Positions 26,641-34,560 of a DNA stretch of 64,000 nt are shown here, in pieces. Source of the stretch: Roseomonas sp. CECT 9278 (lineage in GTDB: Bacteria > Pseudomonadota > Alphaproteobacteria > Acetobacterales > Acetobacteraceae); assembly GCF_918698155.1 (NCBI RefSeq), contig NZ_CAKKLX010000001.1:1-64000 (forward strand). Reading direction: 5' to 3'. The notes below the pieces were generated by a model. It saw only the letters and a program-made list of their open reading frames with translations. It searched no databases and was not told the origin of the DNA. Made by a program: the position numbers and the translations under genes. Each line of letters opens with the position of its first letter. Positions within the stretch are counted from its first letter, which is position 1.

Positions 26641-27189
26641 ATGGCACCCGCGACTCTCACCATGCCCGCCGCCCATGCAAGCGGCCCGCCCATCGCCCTC
26701 CCGCCCGCGATCAGCCTGGCGCACCACGCGGTCCTCGCCCTGGATCTCGGCACCACCACCGGCTGGGCGCTTCGTAGCCACGATGGTGGCATCACCTCGG
26801 GGACCATGACGTTCAGGCCAACCCGCTTCGAGGGCGGCGGGATGCGCTTCCTGCGCTTCCGCGGATGGCTGGCCGAGGTCGCTGCTCTGTCCGGCGGTGT
26901 GGCGCGGATCGTGTTCGAGGAAGTCCGCGCCCATGCCGGCACCGATGCGGCGCACATCTACGGCGGCTTCCTCGGCGTGCTCACCGCCTGGTGCGAGGAG
27001 CACGAGGTGCCCTACGAGGGCGTCCCGGTCGGCACGATCAAGCGCTACGCCACTGGCAAGGGCAATGCCGACAAGGCGAAGATGGTCGCCGCCATCGAGG
27101 CCCGCGGCTTCCGCCCCGCCGATGACAATGAGGCGGACGCGATCGCCCTGCTCCTATGGGCCACTGATCCCACCGGAGGTCGCGCATGA
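26641..27189 (+). CDS. RuvC-like Holliday junction resolvase of phage
   Basis: The 182-residue protein has the RNase H-fold acidic residues of RuvC: ALDLGTTTGWAL (first Asp), RIVFEEVRAHAG (Glu) and DDNEADAIALLLWA (C-terminal acidic helix). It should cut branched DNA before packaging. ATG 26641 is preferred because GGAG precedes it by six bases. The 128 bp between the primase and this gene is not coding as far as I can tell. Confidence 0.85.
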   Translation: MAPATLTMPAAHASGPPIALPPAISLAHHAVLALDLGTTTGWALRSHDGGITSGTMTFRPTRFEGGGMRFLRFRGWLAEVAALSGGVARIVFEEVRAHAGTDAAHIYGGFLGVLTAWCEEHEVPYEGVPVGTIKRYATGKGNADKAKMVAAIEARGFRPADDNEADAIALLLWATDPTGGRA

Positions 27190-27416
27190 GCATCCATGGC
27201 GCACCTCTGCCGCCCCGTTCCTGCCTCGACCGCGGAACGCGCAGCCCGACCAACGACAGCGAGGTGAACGCCATGCGCGCCGCCGCCTGGCATCGGCACG
27301 GCGTGGCCGCGCTGCCCGTCGCCGACATCACGGACGACTGGCTCCGTCAGGCCATCACCAACGAAGCCAACCGCCGCTGGGGGCGTCGCAACGGGGAGAA
27401 CCACGATGGCCGGTAA
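27186..27416 (+). CDS. Small phage protein
   Basis: The 76-residue protein overlaps both the resolvase gene (ATGA) and the next gene. Its second half (LPVADITDDWLRQAITNEANRRWGRR) looks like a helix pair and is the part most likely conserved. No function is known. The first 29 residues look unstructured, so translation might begin at the internal ATG 27273. Confidence 0.6.
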   Translation: MSIHGAPLPPRSCLDRGTRSPTNDSEVNAMRAAAWHRHGVAALPVADITDDWLRQAITNEANRRWGRRNGENHDGR

Positions 27417-27960
27417 GCGCAAGCCCAAGGTGGCGAAGCCGAAGCACGACGATCTGGCGAAGCCGTCGAAGTGGCGGCTGCAGCATGGTGGCTTCTCGGA
27501 GCCCATTCGCGAGGCGGATCCGGACACCGGGTCGCCGGTGGCGCATCGTCGTGCCGTGGATACGCTGGGCATGATGCTCGCCAACGGCAACATCACGCCG
27601 CAGATGCACGAGGCGGGCTGCATTTTCCGCACGCTGTTCCGCAGCGCCGCCATCGACAGCATGTCCACGTCGCAGCTGATCCGCCTGCCGGGCTCGACGG
27701 CAGACCGGCTGTCCAACCGCCAACTCGATGCGCGTCGCCGTGTGCTTGCAGCGATGGATGCGCTGGGTGGGCATGACAGCCCGGCCGGCTCCTGCGTGTG
27801 GTTTGTCGTGGGCCTTGAGATGTCGGTTCGTGAATGGGCGGCACGTCGAGGCTGGAGCGGCAGGCCAGTGCCGCAGCCGATCGCGGGCGGCATGCTGGTC
27901 GCAGGCCTTGGCATCCTGGCTATGCATTTCGGGCTGACGCCACGGTTACAGGCAGCGTGA
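27406..27960 (+). CDS. DUF6456-like phage protein
   Basis: The 184-residue protein has a basic N-terminus (KRKPKVAKPKHDD) and a core similar to DUF6456: VDTLGMMLANGNITPQMHEAGCIFRTLF, RRVLAAMDALGGHDSPAGSCVWFVVGLEMSVREWAARRGW. The latter looks like a helix-turn-helix region. Such proteins occur at the end of early operons and may be transcriptional regulators. It is the last plus-strand gene before a reverse-strand cargo gene. Confidence 0.7.
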   Translation: MAGKRKPKVAKPKHDDLAKPSKWRLQHGGFSEPIREADPDTGSPVAHRRAVDTLGMMLANGNITPQMHEAGCIFRTLFRSAAIDSMSTSQLIRLPGSTADRLSNRQLDARRRVLAAMDALGGHDSPAGSCVWFVVGLEMSVREWAARRGWSGRPVPQPIAGGMLVAGLGILAMHFGLTPRLQAA

Positions 27961-28068
27961 GAGAATTCCCACGAGGCCGCGTGCGTGATGGGTTCGACCC
28001 GGACTTCAGCTCAGGTCGGGTTTTGGCTCATGGCGGGAGGCTGTGGAGGCCTGCCCGTTCTGTCTGGC

Positions 28069-28767
28069 TCAACTCGAGTGCGGAACTGGTGGGCGAACCG
28101 CTTCTACCGGAACGCGCAGAGCGGTGCGCAGGCCGACAACAGCCGGCGCGTTCAGAAGGAACCAAGCGGTCCCCAGCGTTTCCAAAAAAACGACGGAGAG
28201 GCCGTTACCCCCGACCCGCAGAACGTGACCGACTTTAGTTAGATGATGGTCAATCTCGTCGAACTTCGCCATGTCGTCGGAATGGTGGGCGCCGCCGCAC
28301 TTATTTGCGACGTATCGCACCGTCTCCTCGCGCTTAAGCACCTTGCCCACAAAGGCAAGGCAGGGAAGCTGCCCGAACCGGCCGAGCTTCACTTCGCTCA
28401 ATGGGTGCGTGTCTGGCGACGCCGAGATCTGTCGCTCGAACTGAGACCTGTGTGGGCTCTGAATTCCGGGCTCTCGATAGAAATAATGTGGCCTGACGTG
28501 CGCCCCAGCAACCTCGTACCCGCCGCAGGCAAACAGCAGCGCTTGGTCGATCGGCACGCCATCCAGTGTCGGCGCTGGGATGAGAAGTGGGACACCTGCA
28601 GCGTGCGCGACCTGGGCAAGCGCACCGTCGAAAAGAAAACGTAGCGACAGGCTTGCTCTGATTGCTTCAGACGCACCCGGACTGGGCTCCTTCATCAGAG
28701 CATCCAGGGCATCGAGATGAATGCGTACAACCTCAGCGCGGCGGATCAATACGTCGTCTTGAATCAT
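28069..28767 (-). CDS. Unrecognised cargo protein on the reverse strand
   Basis: The 232-residue protein (start MIQDDVLIRRAEVVRIHLDAL) has an N-terminal helical part and a central region with GVPIDQALLFACGGYEVAGAHVRPHYFYREPG. A histidine-rich stretch follows (KCGGAHHSDDMAKFDEIDHHLTKVG). No family is recognised. Its opposite orientation and lower GC than its neighbours mark it as a later insertion (moron) between early and methylase genes. The longer frame from 28821 has no better start signal. Confidence 0.6.
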   Translation of the reverse strand: MIQDDVLIRRAEVVRIHLDALDALMKEPSPGASEAIRASLSLRFLFDGALAQVAHAAGVPLLIPAPTLDGVPIDQALLFACGGYEVAGAHVRPHYFYREPGIQSPHRSQFERQISASPDTHPLSEVKLGRFGQLPCLAFVGKVLKREETVRYVANKCGGAHHSDDMAKFDEIDHHLTKVGHVLRVGGNGLSVVFLETLGTAWFLLNAPAVVGLRTALRVPVEAVRPPVPHSS

Positions 28768-29230
28768 TTGCTCTCGACCCCTCAGGAATGGAACGCGGAC
28801 GCATCCATCGTATCGCGGCACATGGCCGGTTCACCAAGACCAGACTTCACCGGCAAGCCTCGACGGTCCTGGAAGAGGCGCATGCAGCGGGCAGAGTCCG
28901 AAAGCCAGATCCCGGACCACGCCGGACCGTGTTACAATAGGTCCCCTGGCGGCGCACAAATCGAGTTGGCTATGATGGTGACACGTCGAGAAGGTGCGTC
29001 GAGCACCGCGGCTCCCGAGCCACTCGCCAGCTGATCAGTCACTGTGGCTCTCGAGCCGCAGGGTCCTTGCTGGCCCCGCTGTATGCGGGGGGCGGAAGCG
29101 CGCAAGGTCGCTAGCGCCAGGCGGAAAATATGGGTTGCGGTTTGCAGCCTTCGCCCACGGCTTCAAATCGTTAGCTGCAAACCGACGCCGGGCCGCGGCC
29201 CTGCAAACCACCTGCAAACCGGATGGCATC
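28768..29230. other. Regulatory gap before the methyltransferase genes
   Basis: No gene is supported in these 463 bp. TACAAT at 28933-28938 resembles a -10 box. The last 100 bp hold the CTGCAAACC repeat cluster. The region separates the divergent cargo gene from the methyltransferase operon and should contain promoters for both. Confidence 0.5.
29139..29220. repeat. CTGCAAACC iteron-like cluster (one inverted, three direct copies)
   Basis: CTGCAAACC occurs at 29175-29183, 29201-29209 and 29212-29220. Its complement GGTTTGCAG occurs at 29139-29147. All lie within 82 bp, ending 10 bases before the ATG of the first ParB-methyltransferase. This is a typical layout for a repressor or ParB-like binding region. 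Confidence 0.6.
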
Positions 29231-30703
29231 ATGACGCTCCCCTGGATGGCGGCGAAGATTGTGCTGCGTCCGGTGGCGGAGCTGCGCCCGCATGCCAGCA
29301 ATGCCCGCGTCCACAGCGCCGAGCAGCTGGAGCAGATCAAGGCCAGCATGCTGGCCTTCGGGTTCACCAACCCTCTGCTGGTGGACGACGACGGCGTGCT
29401 GATCGCCGGCCACGGGCGGCTCGAGGCCGCGACGGCGCTCGGCATGGCGAAGGTGCCGGTGATCGTGCTGCGGCACCTGTCCGCGGCGCAGAAGGAGGCG
29501 CTGCGGCTCGCCGATAATCGCATCGCGGAGAATGCGACATGGGACCAGGCGCTGCTGCGTGATGCGCTAGCCGCGGTGCAGGTGGCGCAGGACATCGACC
29601 TCGGCGCGCTCGGCTTCTCGGCGGATGAGCTCGCGGACATCCTCGCGGCGGCTGGAGATGCCGTGTCCGACGGCGACGCGCCCGAGGCTCTGTCCGCGGA
29701 TCCCGCCGAGGGGGGCGGTGCGGCGGGCGCGGCGGGCACCGGGGAGGAGCCGGAGGAGGATCCCGCCGATGCCGACCCGGAGCCGCCGCGCCAGGCCGTC
29801 ACCCGCCCCGGCGACCTCTGGCTGCTGGGCCAACACCGCCTGCTCTGCGGCGACAGCACCGACACCGCCAGCGTGGCGCGCGTGATGGGCGATGACCGCG
29901 CGGCCCTGCTGTTCACCTCCCCGCCCTATGGAAACCAGCGGGACTACACGACCGGCGGCGTGACGGATTGGGATGCCCTGATGCAGGGCGTGTTCCAGCA
30001 TCTCGACGTTGCCATGCGCCCGGACGGCCAGGTGCTTGTGAACCTCGGCCTGATCCATCGCGACAACGAATGGCAGCCCTATTGGGCCGGCTGGCTCGAC
30101 TGGATGCGTGCCCGCGGCTGGCGCCGCTTCGGGCTCTACACCTGGGACCAGGGGCCCGGCCTGCCCGGCGACTGGAACGGGCGGCTGTCGCCCGCCTTCG
30201 AGTTGCTCTTCCACTTCAATCGCGAGGCCCGGCGCCCCAACAAGATCATCCCCTGCCGCTGGGCGGGGCACGTCAACTCCGAGAAGGGTGGCCTCCGCGC
30301 CAAGGACGGCACCGTCGGTGAATGGCAGCATGCCGGCCAGGGCGTGCAGGAGACCAGGATCCCGGACAACGTGCTGCGCATCACGCGGCACAAGGCCCGC
30401 GGCATCGAGACGGAGCATCCCGCGGTGTTCCCCGTCGCGCTGCCGGACTTCCTCATGCGTGCTTATGCTGATGAGGACGATGTGGTGTTCGAGCCCTTCG
30501 CTGGCGCCGGCACCACCATTATCGCTGGCCAGCGCACCGGACGCCGCGTGCGCGCGATCGAGCTCGCACCGGCCTATGTCGACCTCGCCGTGGCGCGGTG
30601 GCGGATGCTGCATCCGGACATCCCGGTGACGCTGGCGGACGATGGCCGCGACTATGATGCCGTGGCCGCGGCACGGGTGGAGGTCACCGCCAATGCAGCC
30701 TGA
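29231..30703 (+). CDS. ParB-domain DNA methyltransferase 1 (TSPPY type)
   Basis: The 490-residue protein fuses an N-terminal ParB/Srx domain (VLIAGHGRLEAATALGMAKVPVIVL, LRLADNRIAENATW) to a beta-class DNA methyltransferase. After an acidic Glu/Pro-rich linker near residues 150-190, the catalytic motif is TSPPYGNQRDY. The AdoMet motif EPFAGAGTTIIAGQ comes last, the beta-class order. TSPPY is usual for N4-cytosine or some N6-adenine enzymes. It may protect phage DNA from host restriction. It overlaps the next, paralogous gene by 11 bp. Confidence 0.9.
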   Translation: MTLPWMAAKIVLRPVAELRPHASNARVHSAEQLEQIKASMLAFGFTNPLLVDDDGVLIAGHGRLEAATALGMAKVPVIVLRHLSAAQKEALRLADNRIAENATWDQALLRDALAAVQVAQDIDLGALGFSADELADILAAAGDAVSDGDAPEALSADPAEGGGAAGAAGTGEEPEEDPADADPEPPRQAVTRPGDLWLLGQHRLLCGDSTDTASVARVMGDDRAALLFTSPPYGNQRDYTTGGVTDWDALMQGVFQHLDVAMRPDGQVLVNLGLIHRDNEWQPYWAGWLDWMRARGWRRFGLYTWDQGPGLPGDWNGRLSPAFELLFHFNREARRPNKIIPCRWAGHVNSEKGGLRAKDGTVGEWQHAGQGVQETRIPDNVLRITRHKARGIETEHPAVFPVALPDFLMRAYADEDDVVFEPFAGAGTTIIAGQRTGRRVRAIELAPAYVDLAVARWRMLHPDIPVTLADDGRDYDAVAAARVEVTANAA

Positions 30704-31961
30704 CCTCGTCGTCTCCACACTGCCGGTCGCGGCGCTGGTCCGATACGCCGAGAACGCGCGCACCCATTCGCCGTCGCAGGTGGCGCAGATCGCCGCCTCC
30801 ATCGCCGAGTTCGGCTTCGTGAACCCGGTGCTGGTCGACGCCGATGGCGTGCTGATCGCCGGCCACGGCCGCGTCATGGCCGCGAAGCAGCTGGGCCTCG
30901 CCTCCGTGCCGGTGCTGCGGCTCGGCCATCTCTCCCCGGCGCAGGCGCGGGCGCTGCGCCTGGCCGACAACCAGATCGCGCTGAACTCCGGCTGGGACGA
31001 GGCGCTGCTCGCCGCCGAGATCGCGCGCATCCGCGACGAGGCGGTGGTCGACCTGGATGTGCTGGGCTTCTCCGGCATGGAGCTCGACCGGCTGCTGGCA
31101 GCTGCCGATGCCGGTCTCGGCGATGATGCTGACGAGGCACCTCCGCCGCCGGTGACTCCAATCACCCGCAACGGCGACCTCTGGCGCTGCGGCGAGCACC
31201 GCCTGCTGTGCGGTGACGCCACCCGGATCGAGGACGTTCAGCGCGCTCTCGGCGCCGGCCACCTGGCCGACATGGGCTTCGTCGATCCGCCGTATAATGT
31301 CGCCTACGAGGGCGGCACCGCGGCCAAGATGACCATCGCCAACGACGCGCTCGGCGGCGGCTTTCCCGAGTTCCTACGGCCGGCGCTGGCCAACCTGCTC
31401 TCGGTCACGAAGGGCGCCTGCTACGTCTGCATGTCGTCCTCCGAATGGCCGACGCTGCATCGCGTCTGGCAGGAAGCCGGCGGGAAGTGGTCGAGCACCA
31501 TCATCTGGGCGAAGAACACCTTCGCGCTCGGCCGCGCCGACTACCACCAGCAGTTCGAGGCGATGCTCTACGGGTGGAAGGCCGGTTCGCAGCACTATTG
31601 GTGCGGCGCCCGCGACCAGGGGAATGTCTGGCACTTCGATAAGCCGGCCAGGAACGACCTGCACCCCACGATGAAGCCGGTGGCGCTGGTGGAGCGCGCG
31701 GTCCGCAACAGCAGCAAGCCGCGCGACACTGTGCTGGACTGCTTCGGCGGGTCGGGCACGACGATGATCGCGGCGGAGCGCACGGGGCGCCGCGCCGTCC
31801 TGCTGGAGATCGATCCCGCCTATGCCGACGTCATCGTGCGCCGTTGGCAGGAGACGACCGGCGAAGCCGCGGTTTTGGAGGGTGATGATCGCATCTTCGC
31901 CGATGTCACCGCGGCGCGCGGCATCGTCGATCATGATGTGATTCAGACCGCCGAAACATAG
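30693..31961 (+). CDS. ParB-domain DNA methyltransferase 2 (DPPYN type)
   Basis: The 422-residue paralogue of the preceding gene has an N-terminal ParB-like domain (VLIAGHGRVMAAKQLGLASVPVLRL, LRLADNQIALNSGW). Its methyltransferase has catalytic FVDPPYNVAYEGG and AdoMet motif DCFGGSGTTMIAAERTGR, an N6-adenine-type signature. Together the two could modify different bases or sites. Overlap with the upstream gene indicates coupled expression. It lacks the long acidic linker of its neighbour. Confidence 0.9.
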   Translation: MQPDLVVSTLPVAALVRYAENARTHSPSQVAQIAASIAEFGFVNPVLVDADGVLIAGHGRVMAAKQLGLASVPVLRLGHLSPAQARALRLADNQIALNSGWDEALLAAEIARIRDEAVVDLDVLGFSGMELDRLLAAADAGLGDDADEAPPPPVTPITRNGDLWRCGEHRLLCGDATRIEDVQRALGAGHLADMGFVDPPYNVAYEGGTAAKMTIANDALGGGFPEFLRPALANLLSVTKGACYVCMSSSEWPTLHRVWQEAGGKWSSTIIWAKNTFALGRADYHQQFEAMLYGWKAGSQHYWCGARDQGNVWHFDKPARNDLHPTMKPVALVERAVRNSSKPRDTVLDCFGGSGTTMIAAERTGRRAVLLEIDPAYADVIVRRWQETTGEAAVLEGDDRIFADVTAARGIVDHDVIQTAET

Positions 31962-32002
31962 CAATTCCGCGCCGCTGCATCTTGCTTGGCTCGTGCGCGG
32001 CA

Positions 32003-32064
32003 CAGCGCGAATGGTCCGTCACACGCAGAGCACCCCGCCCTGCCCCACGACGGAGACCAAGATG
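32003..32064 (+). promoter_or_regulatory. Leader element, copy A
   Basis: About 60 bp before the ATG at 32062 (CAGCGCGAATGGTCCGTCAC, then CGCAGAGCACCCCGCC and GACGGAGA) recurs with few changes at 33645-33704 ahead of another small gene. Conservation up to the start codon suggests a shared promoter or translation leader. Confidence 0.5.
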
Positions 32065-32298
32065 ACCGACCGCGAAGCCCGCGCAGCCCGCAACCAGGAA
32101 CGCAGCCTGGCCGCCTTCCTCGCGAAGAAGGCGGAGTTCGACGCCCTTCTCGCGGAACTCCAGCAGGCCAGCGCGGACCACTTCGGCGCGGATCCCGAGG
32201 TGGTGCTTTGGGGTGAGGCGGCCTGGCTTTCCGACGCCACTGCGAAGCTGAAGGACATCGCGGACCAGCATTTCCGCCGCGGCGAATACGACCTCTGA
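32062..32298 (+). CDS. Small phage protein, helical
   Basis: The 78-residue protein is almost entirely helical and charged (REARAARNQERSLAAFLAKKAEFDALLAELQQASADHFG, EAAWLSDATAKLKDIADQHFRRGEYDL). No domain is recognised. It is one of two small genes preceded by the duplicated leader element. Confidence 0.65.
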   Translation: MTDREARAARNQERSLAAFLAKKAEFDALLAELQQASADHFGADPEVVLWGEAAWLSDATAKLKDIADQHFRRGEYDL

Positions 32299-32395
32299 CG
32301 CGGGCCACTTCCGCACCGCCCCGACCGGGATCTGCCCGGCGGGGCTCCCGGCAGTAGGGGCCGATGGTCGGCGCCCGACACCGGAGACCACCACG

Positions 32396-33253
32396 ATGAC
32401 CAAGCTTTCCGACAGCCAGCGCGTGATCCTAAGCGCCGCCGCGCAGCACGAGATGGGCCTCGCCCGCGCGCCGAAGACCCTGCCGGCCGCGGCCCGCAAC
32501 GCGGTCTTCCGCAGCCTGATCAAGAACAACCTGCTCACCGAGTTCAACGCGCCGCGGGACTTCGTCGGGCTCGGCTGGCGCCAGGACGAGGACGGCACCT
32601 GGATCGTGGCGCGCATCACCGACGAGGGGCTGCGCGCCATCGGCATCGACCCGAACGAGGGCGACGCGGGGGCCGGCGAGCCCGACGGCTCCGGCATCGA
32701 GGGCAGCGTGCCCGACACGGCGCCCACGGTGGCGCTGGCCGCGGAGCCCGCCGGGCAGGACGCCCCGGCGCCCGAAGCCGCCCAGGCTGCGCCCCTGGCG
32801 GAGGAGATCGTCCTGCTCGACCAGGCCCTCGCGGCGCGCATCGCCACGCCGCGGACCAGCCTGCGCGACGCCACCACGGCCGTGCTCGCCGCCTGGGACG
32901 ACGAGGCCAATCGCGAGGGCGACATGATCGGCGCCCTCGAAGCGCCGATGGAGGCGCTGCGCACCCTGCTCGCCGGCAAGCCCGCCCGCGCCGCCCGCGA
33001 GCCGGGCGCGCCGCGCAAGCCGCGCGAGGGTACGAAGCAGGAGCAGGTGCTGGCCATGCTGCGCCGGCCCGAGGGCGCCACAGTCGCGCAGATCGCCGAG
33101 GCGACCGGCTGGGCGCAGCACACGGTTCGCGGATTCTTCGCGGGGCTGAAGAAGAAGGGCCACGCGGTCGAGGTTCGGGAGCGCATCCGCCAGATCGGCC
33201 CGAACAAGACGGGCGCGAAGGGCTCCTTCACCATCTACGCCCTGGCAGAGTGA
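32396..33253 (+). CDS. DUF3489 family protein
   Basis: The 285-residue protein starts with a winged-helix-like segment (LSDSQRVILSAAAQHEMGLARAPKTLP, VFRSLIKNNLLTEF). The middle is Ala/Pro/Glu-rich. It ends in the DUF3489 domain: KPREGTKQEQVLAMLRRPEGATVAQIAEATGWAQHTVRGFFAGLKKKGHAVEV, a likely helix-turn-helix. It is probably a DNA-binding regulator; such genes are frequent in alphaproteobacterial prophages. Confidence 0.85.
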   Translation: MTKLSDSQRVILSAAAQHEMGLARAPKTLPAAARNAVFRSLIKNNLLTEFNAPRDFVGLGWRQDEDGTWIVARITDEGLRAIGIDPNEGDAGAGEPDGSGIEGSVPDTAPTVALAAEPAGQDAPAPEAAQAAPLAEEIVLLDQALAARIATPRTSLRDATTAVLAAWDDEANREGDMIGALEAPMEALRTLLAGKPARAAREPGAPRKPREGTKQEQVLAMLRRPEGATVAQIAEATGWAQHTVRGFFAGLKKKGHAVEVRERIRQIGPNKTGAKGSFTIYALAE

Positions 33254-33269
33254 CGCCAGGCGGGAATGG

Positions 33270-33539
33270 TCAGGGCTCGCTGCTGGAAGGCAGCGGGCCC
33301 TGATGCCGTTCCCAGGGCTTCAGTTTCGGCTTCGGGGGATCGAGGGCGAGCACCAGTTCCTCGGCCGTCCACCCTTGACGCTTCGCAGCCTTCGCAACGC
33401 CGAGCAGCACCTCGCGCGCATCATCGATGTATAGTTTCACGACGCGCGGTGTGCCGACACCGTTCCCCGCCAGAGCCATCGCTTTCGCCGCCTCATAGAC
33501 CATCTTCTCGATGTCTTTCGGCCCTCTGCGCTGTGGCAT
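33270..33539 (-). CDS. Small hypothetical protein, reverse strand
   Basis: The 89-residue reading frame (RGPKDIEKMVYEAAKAMALAGNGVGTPRVVKLYIDDAREVLLGVAKAAKRQGWTAEEL) looks like a real small alpha/beta protein with a proline-rich end. It occupies the gap between two plus-strand genes and points the other way, like the other inserts. No function is proposed. Confidence 0.5.
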   Translation of the reverse strand: MPQRRGPKDIEKMVYEAAKAMALAGNGVGTPRVVKLYIDDAREVLLGVAKAAKRQGWTAEELVLALDPPKPKLKPWERHQGPLPSSSEP

Positions 33540-33644
33540 GTTCGTTGCCCTCTGCTCCTCCGAACAGGATGCACATCGCGCATCGCCGCGCCCATCGAAA
33601 ACCTACAGAGCATATCGATCATTCGAGTTGGCTGCGCTCCGACG

Positions 33645-33704
33645 CAGCGCGAATCGTCCGTCACCCGCAGGGCATCCCGCCCCACCGAGACGGAGACGCA
33701 GATG
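33645..33704 (+). promoter_or_regulatory. Leader element, copy B
   Basis: CAGCGCGAATCGTCCGTCAC, CGCAGGGCATCCCGCC and GACGGAGA, ending at the ATG at 33702, align with copy A (32003-32064) with few substitutions and small indels. The genes that follow are unrelated, so the non-coding element itself is what was copied. Confidence 0.5.
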
Positions 33705-33998
33705 AGCCAGAAGTCGATGCCCGCTGAACGCCGCTGGATCATCCTCGCGCAGGATGGCCGGCATGTGACGATGGGGCGCGCGGCACCACCCAGCGAGGCC
33801 GAGGTGGAAGCGGCCGCCGCGGCGCTCGCCGCTCAGGGCCTCGCCGGCTGGCTCGCCACGCTTGACGGCAATTACTGGACGCGCCGACGCGTGACCCTCG
33901 CGCCGGTGCAGCTGCTCGGCGACGGCGCCAGCCTGGATTGGCCCGCTGCCATCACCGCCTTTGAAGCCGCCCGCCAGCGCGCCCTTCGTCCCCTCTGA
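33702..33998 (+). CDS. Small phage protein before terminase
   Basis: The 98-residue protein (RRWIILAQDGRHVTMGRAAPPSEAEVEAAAAALAAQGLAGWLATLDGNYW, then TLAPVQLLGDGASLDWPAAITAFEAARQRAL) resembles small proteins found directly upstream of phage terminases in relatives I recall. The function is unknown. Confidence 0.7.
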   Translation: MSQKSMPAERRWIILAQDGRHVTMGRAAPPSEAEVEAAAAALAAQGLAGWLATLDGNYWTRRRVTLAPVQLLGDGASLDWPAAITAFEAARQRALRPL

Positions 33999-34040
33999 GA
34001 AGGCCGGCATCGCCTACACGCGCGGCGGGAGGTCGCCGCC

Positions 34041-34556
34041 ATGCCGGAACTGACCGCATCCACGCGCGAGGCCGCGCGGCGCCTCGGCGTCAGCGACACA
34101 GCCATCCACAAGGCTGAACGCGCCGGCCGCATCGCCCGCGAGCCGGACGGCCAGTGGGACATCGACAAGACCCGCCGCCGCCTGACCGAGACCGCCGATC
34201 CCGCCCGCTCGCCCCTGGCCAGCGGTGCCGGCGCGGATGGCACGCCCTTCGCGCGGCTGAAAGTGGCGCAGCTCGCGCTGAAGGTGGAAGCCCAGCGCCT
34301 CTCGCTGGATGAGACCAAGCGCCGCCTGGTCGATGTCACTGAGGCCAACGCCGCGCTCGACGAAATCGGCAGCACGATGCGCGACGCGCTGCTGAACTGG
34401 CCCGCCCGCGTCTCGGGGCTGATCGCCGCCGAGATCAGCGTCGACCCACATCTGCTGCAGACCATCCTGCAGAGCCACATCAACGACCTGCTGACGGAGG
34501 CGGCCGATCGCTTCGATCCAGCAGGCCTCGGAGGGGACCGGTCTTCGCAGCCGTGA
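34041..34556 (+). CDS. Terminase small subunit-like protein
   Basis: The 171-residue protein has an N-terminal Nu1-like helix-turn-helix (TREAARRLGVSDTAIHKAERAGRIAREPDGQWDIDKTRRRL), a central coiled helix (RLKVAQLALKVEAQRLSLDETKRRLV) and a helical C-terminus. It should recognise the phage packaging site and hand DNA to the large subunit encoded four bases after its stop. Confidence 0.82.
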   Translation: MPELTASTREAARRLGVSDTAIHKAERAGRIAREPDGQWDIDKTRRRLTETADPARSPLASGAGADGTPFARLKVAQLALKVEAQRLSLDETKRRLVDVTEANAALDEIGSTMRDALLNWPARVSGLIAAEISVDPHLLQTILQSHINDLLTEAADRFDPAGLGGDRSSQP

Positions 34557-34560
34557 GCAT

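Noticed and set aside
26510-26809. 99-codon frame between primase and resolvase
   Set aside because: Ser/Pro/Arg-rich, mostly overlapping the resolvase gene in another frame; only 128 bp of it is not otherwise used.
29567-31222. 551-codon minus-strand frame over the methyltransferases
   Set aside because: Antisense to two proteins with complete catalytic motifs; low-complexity product.
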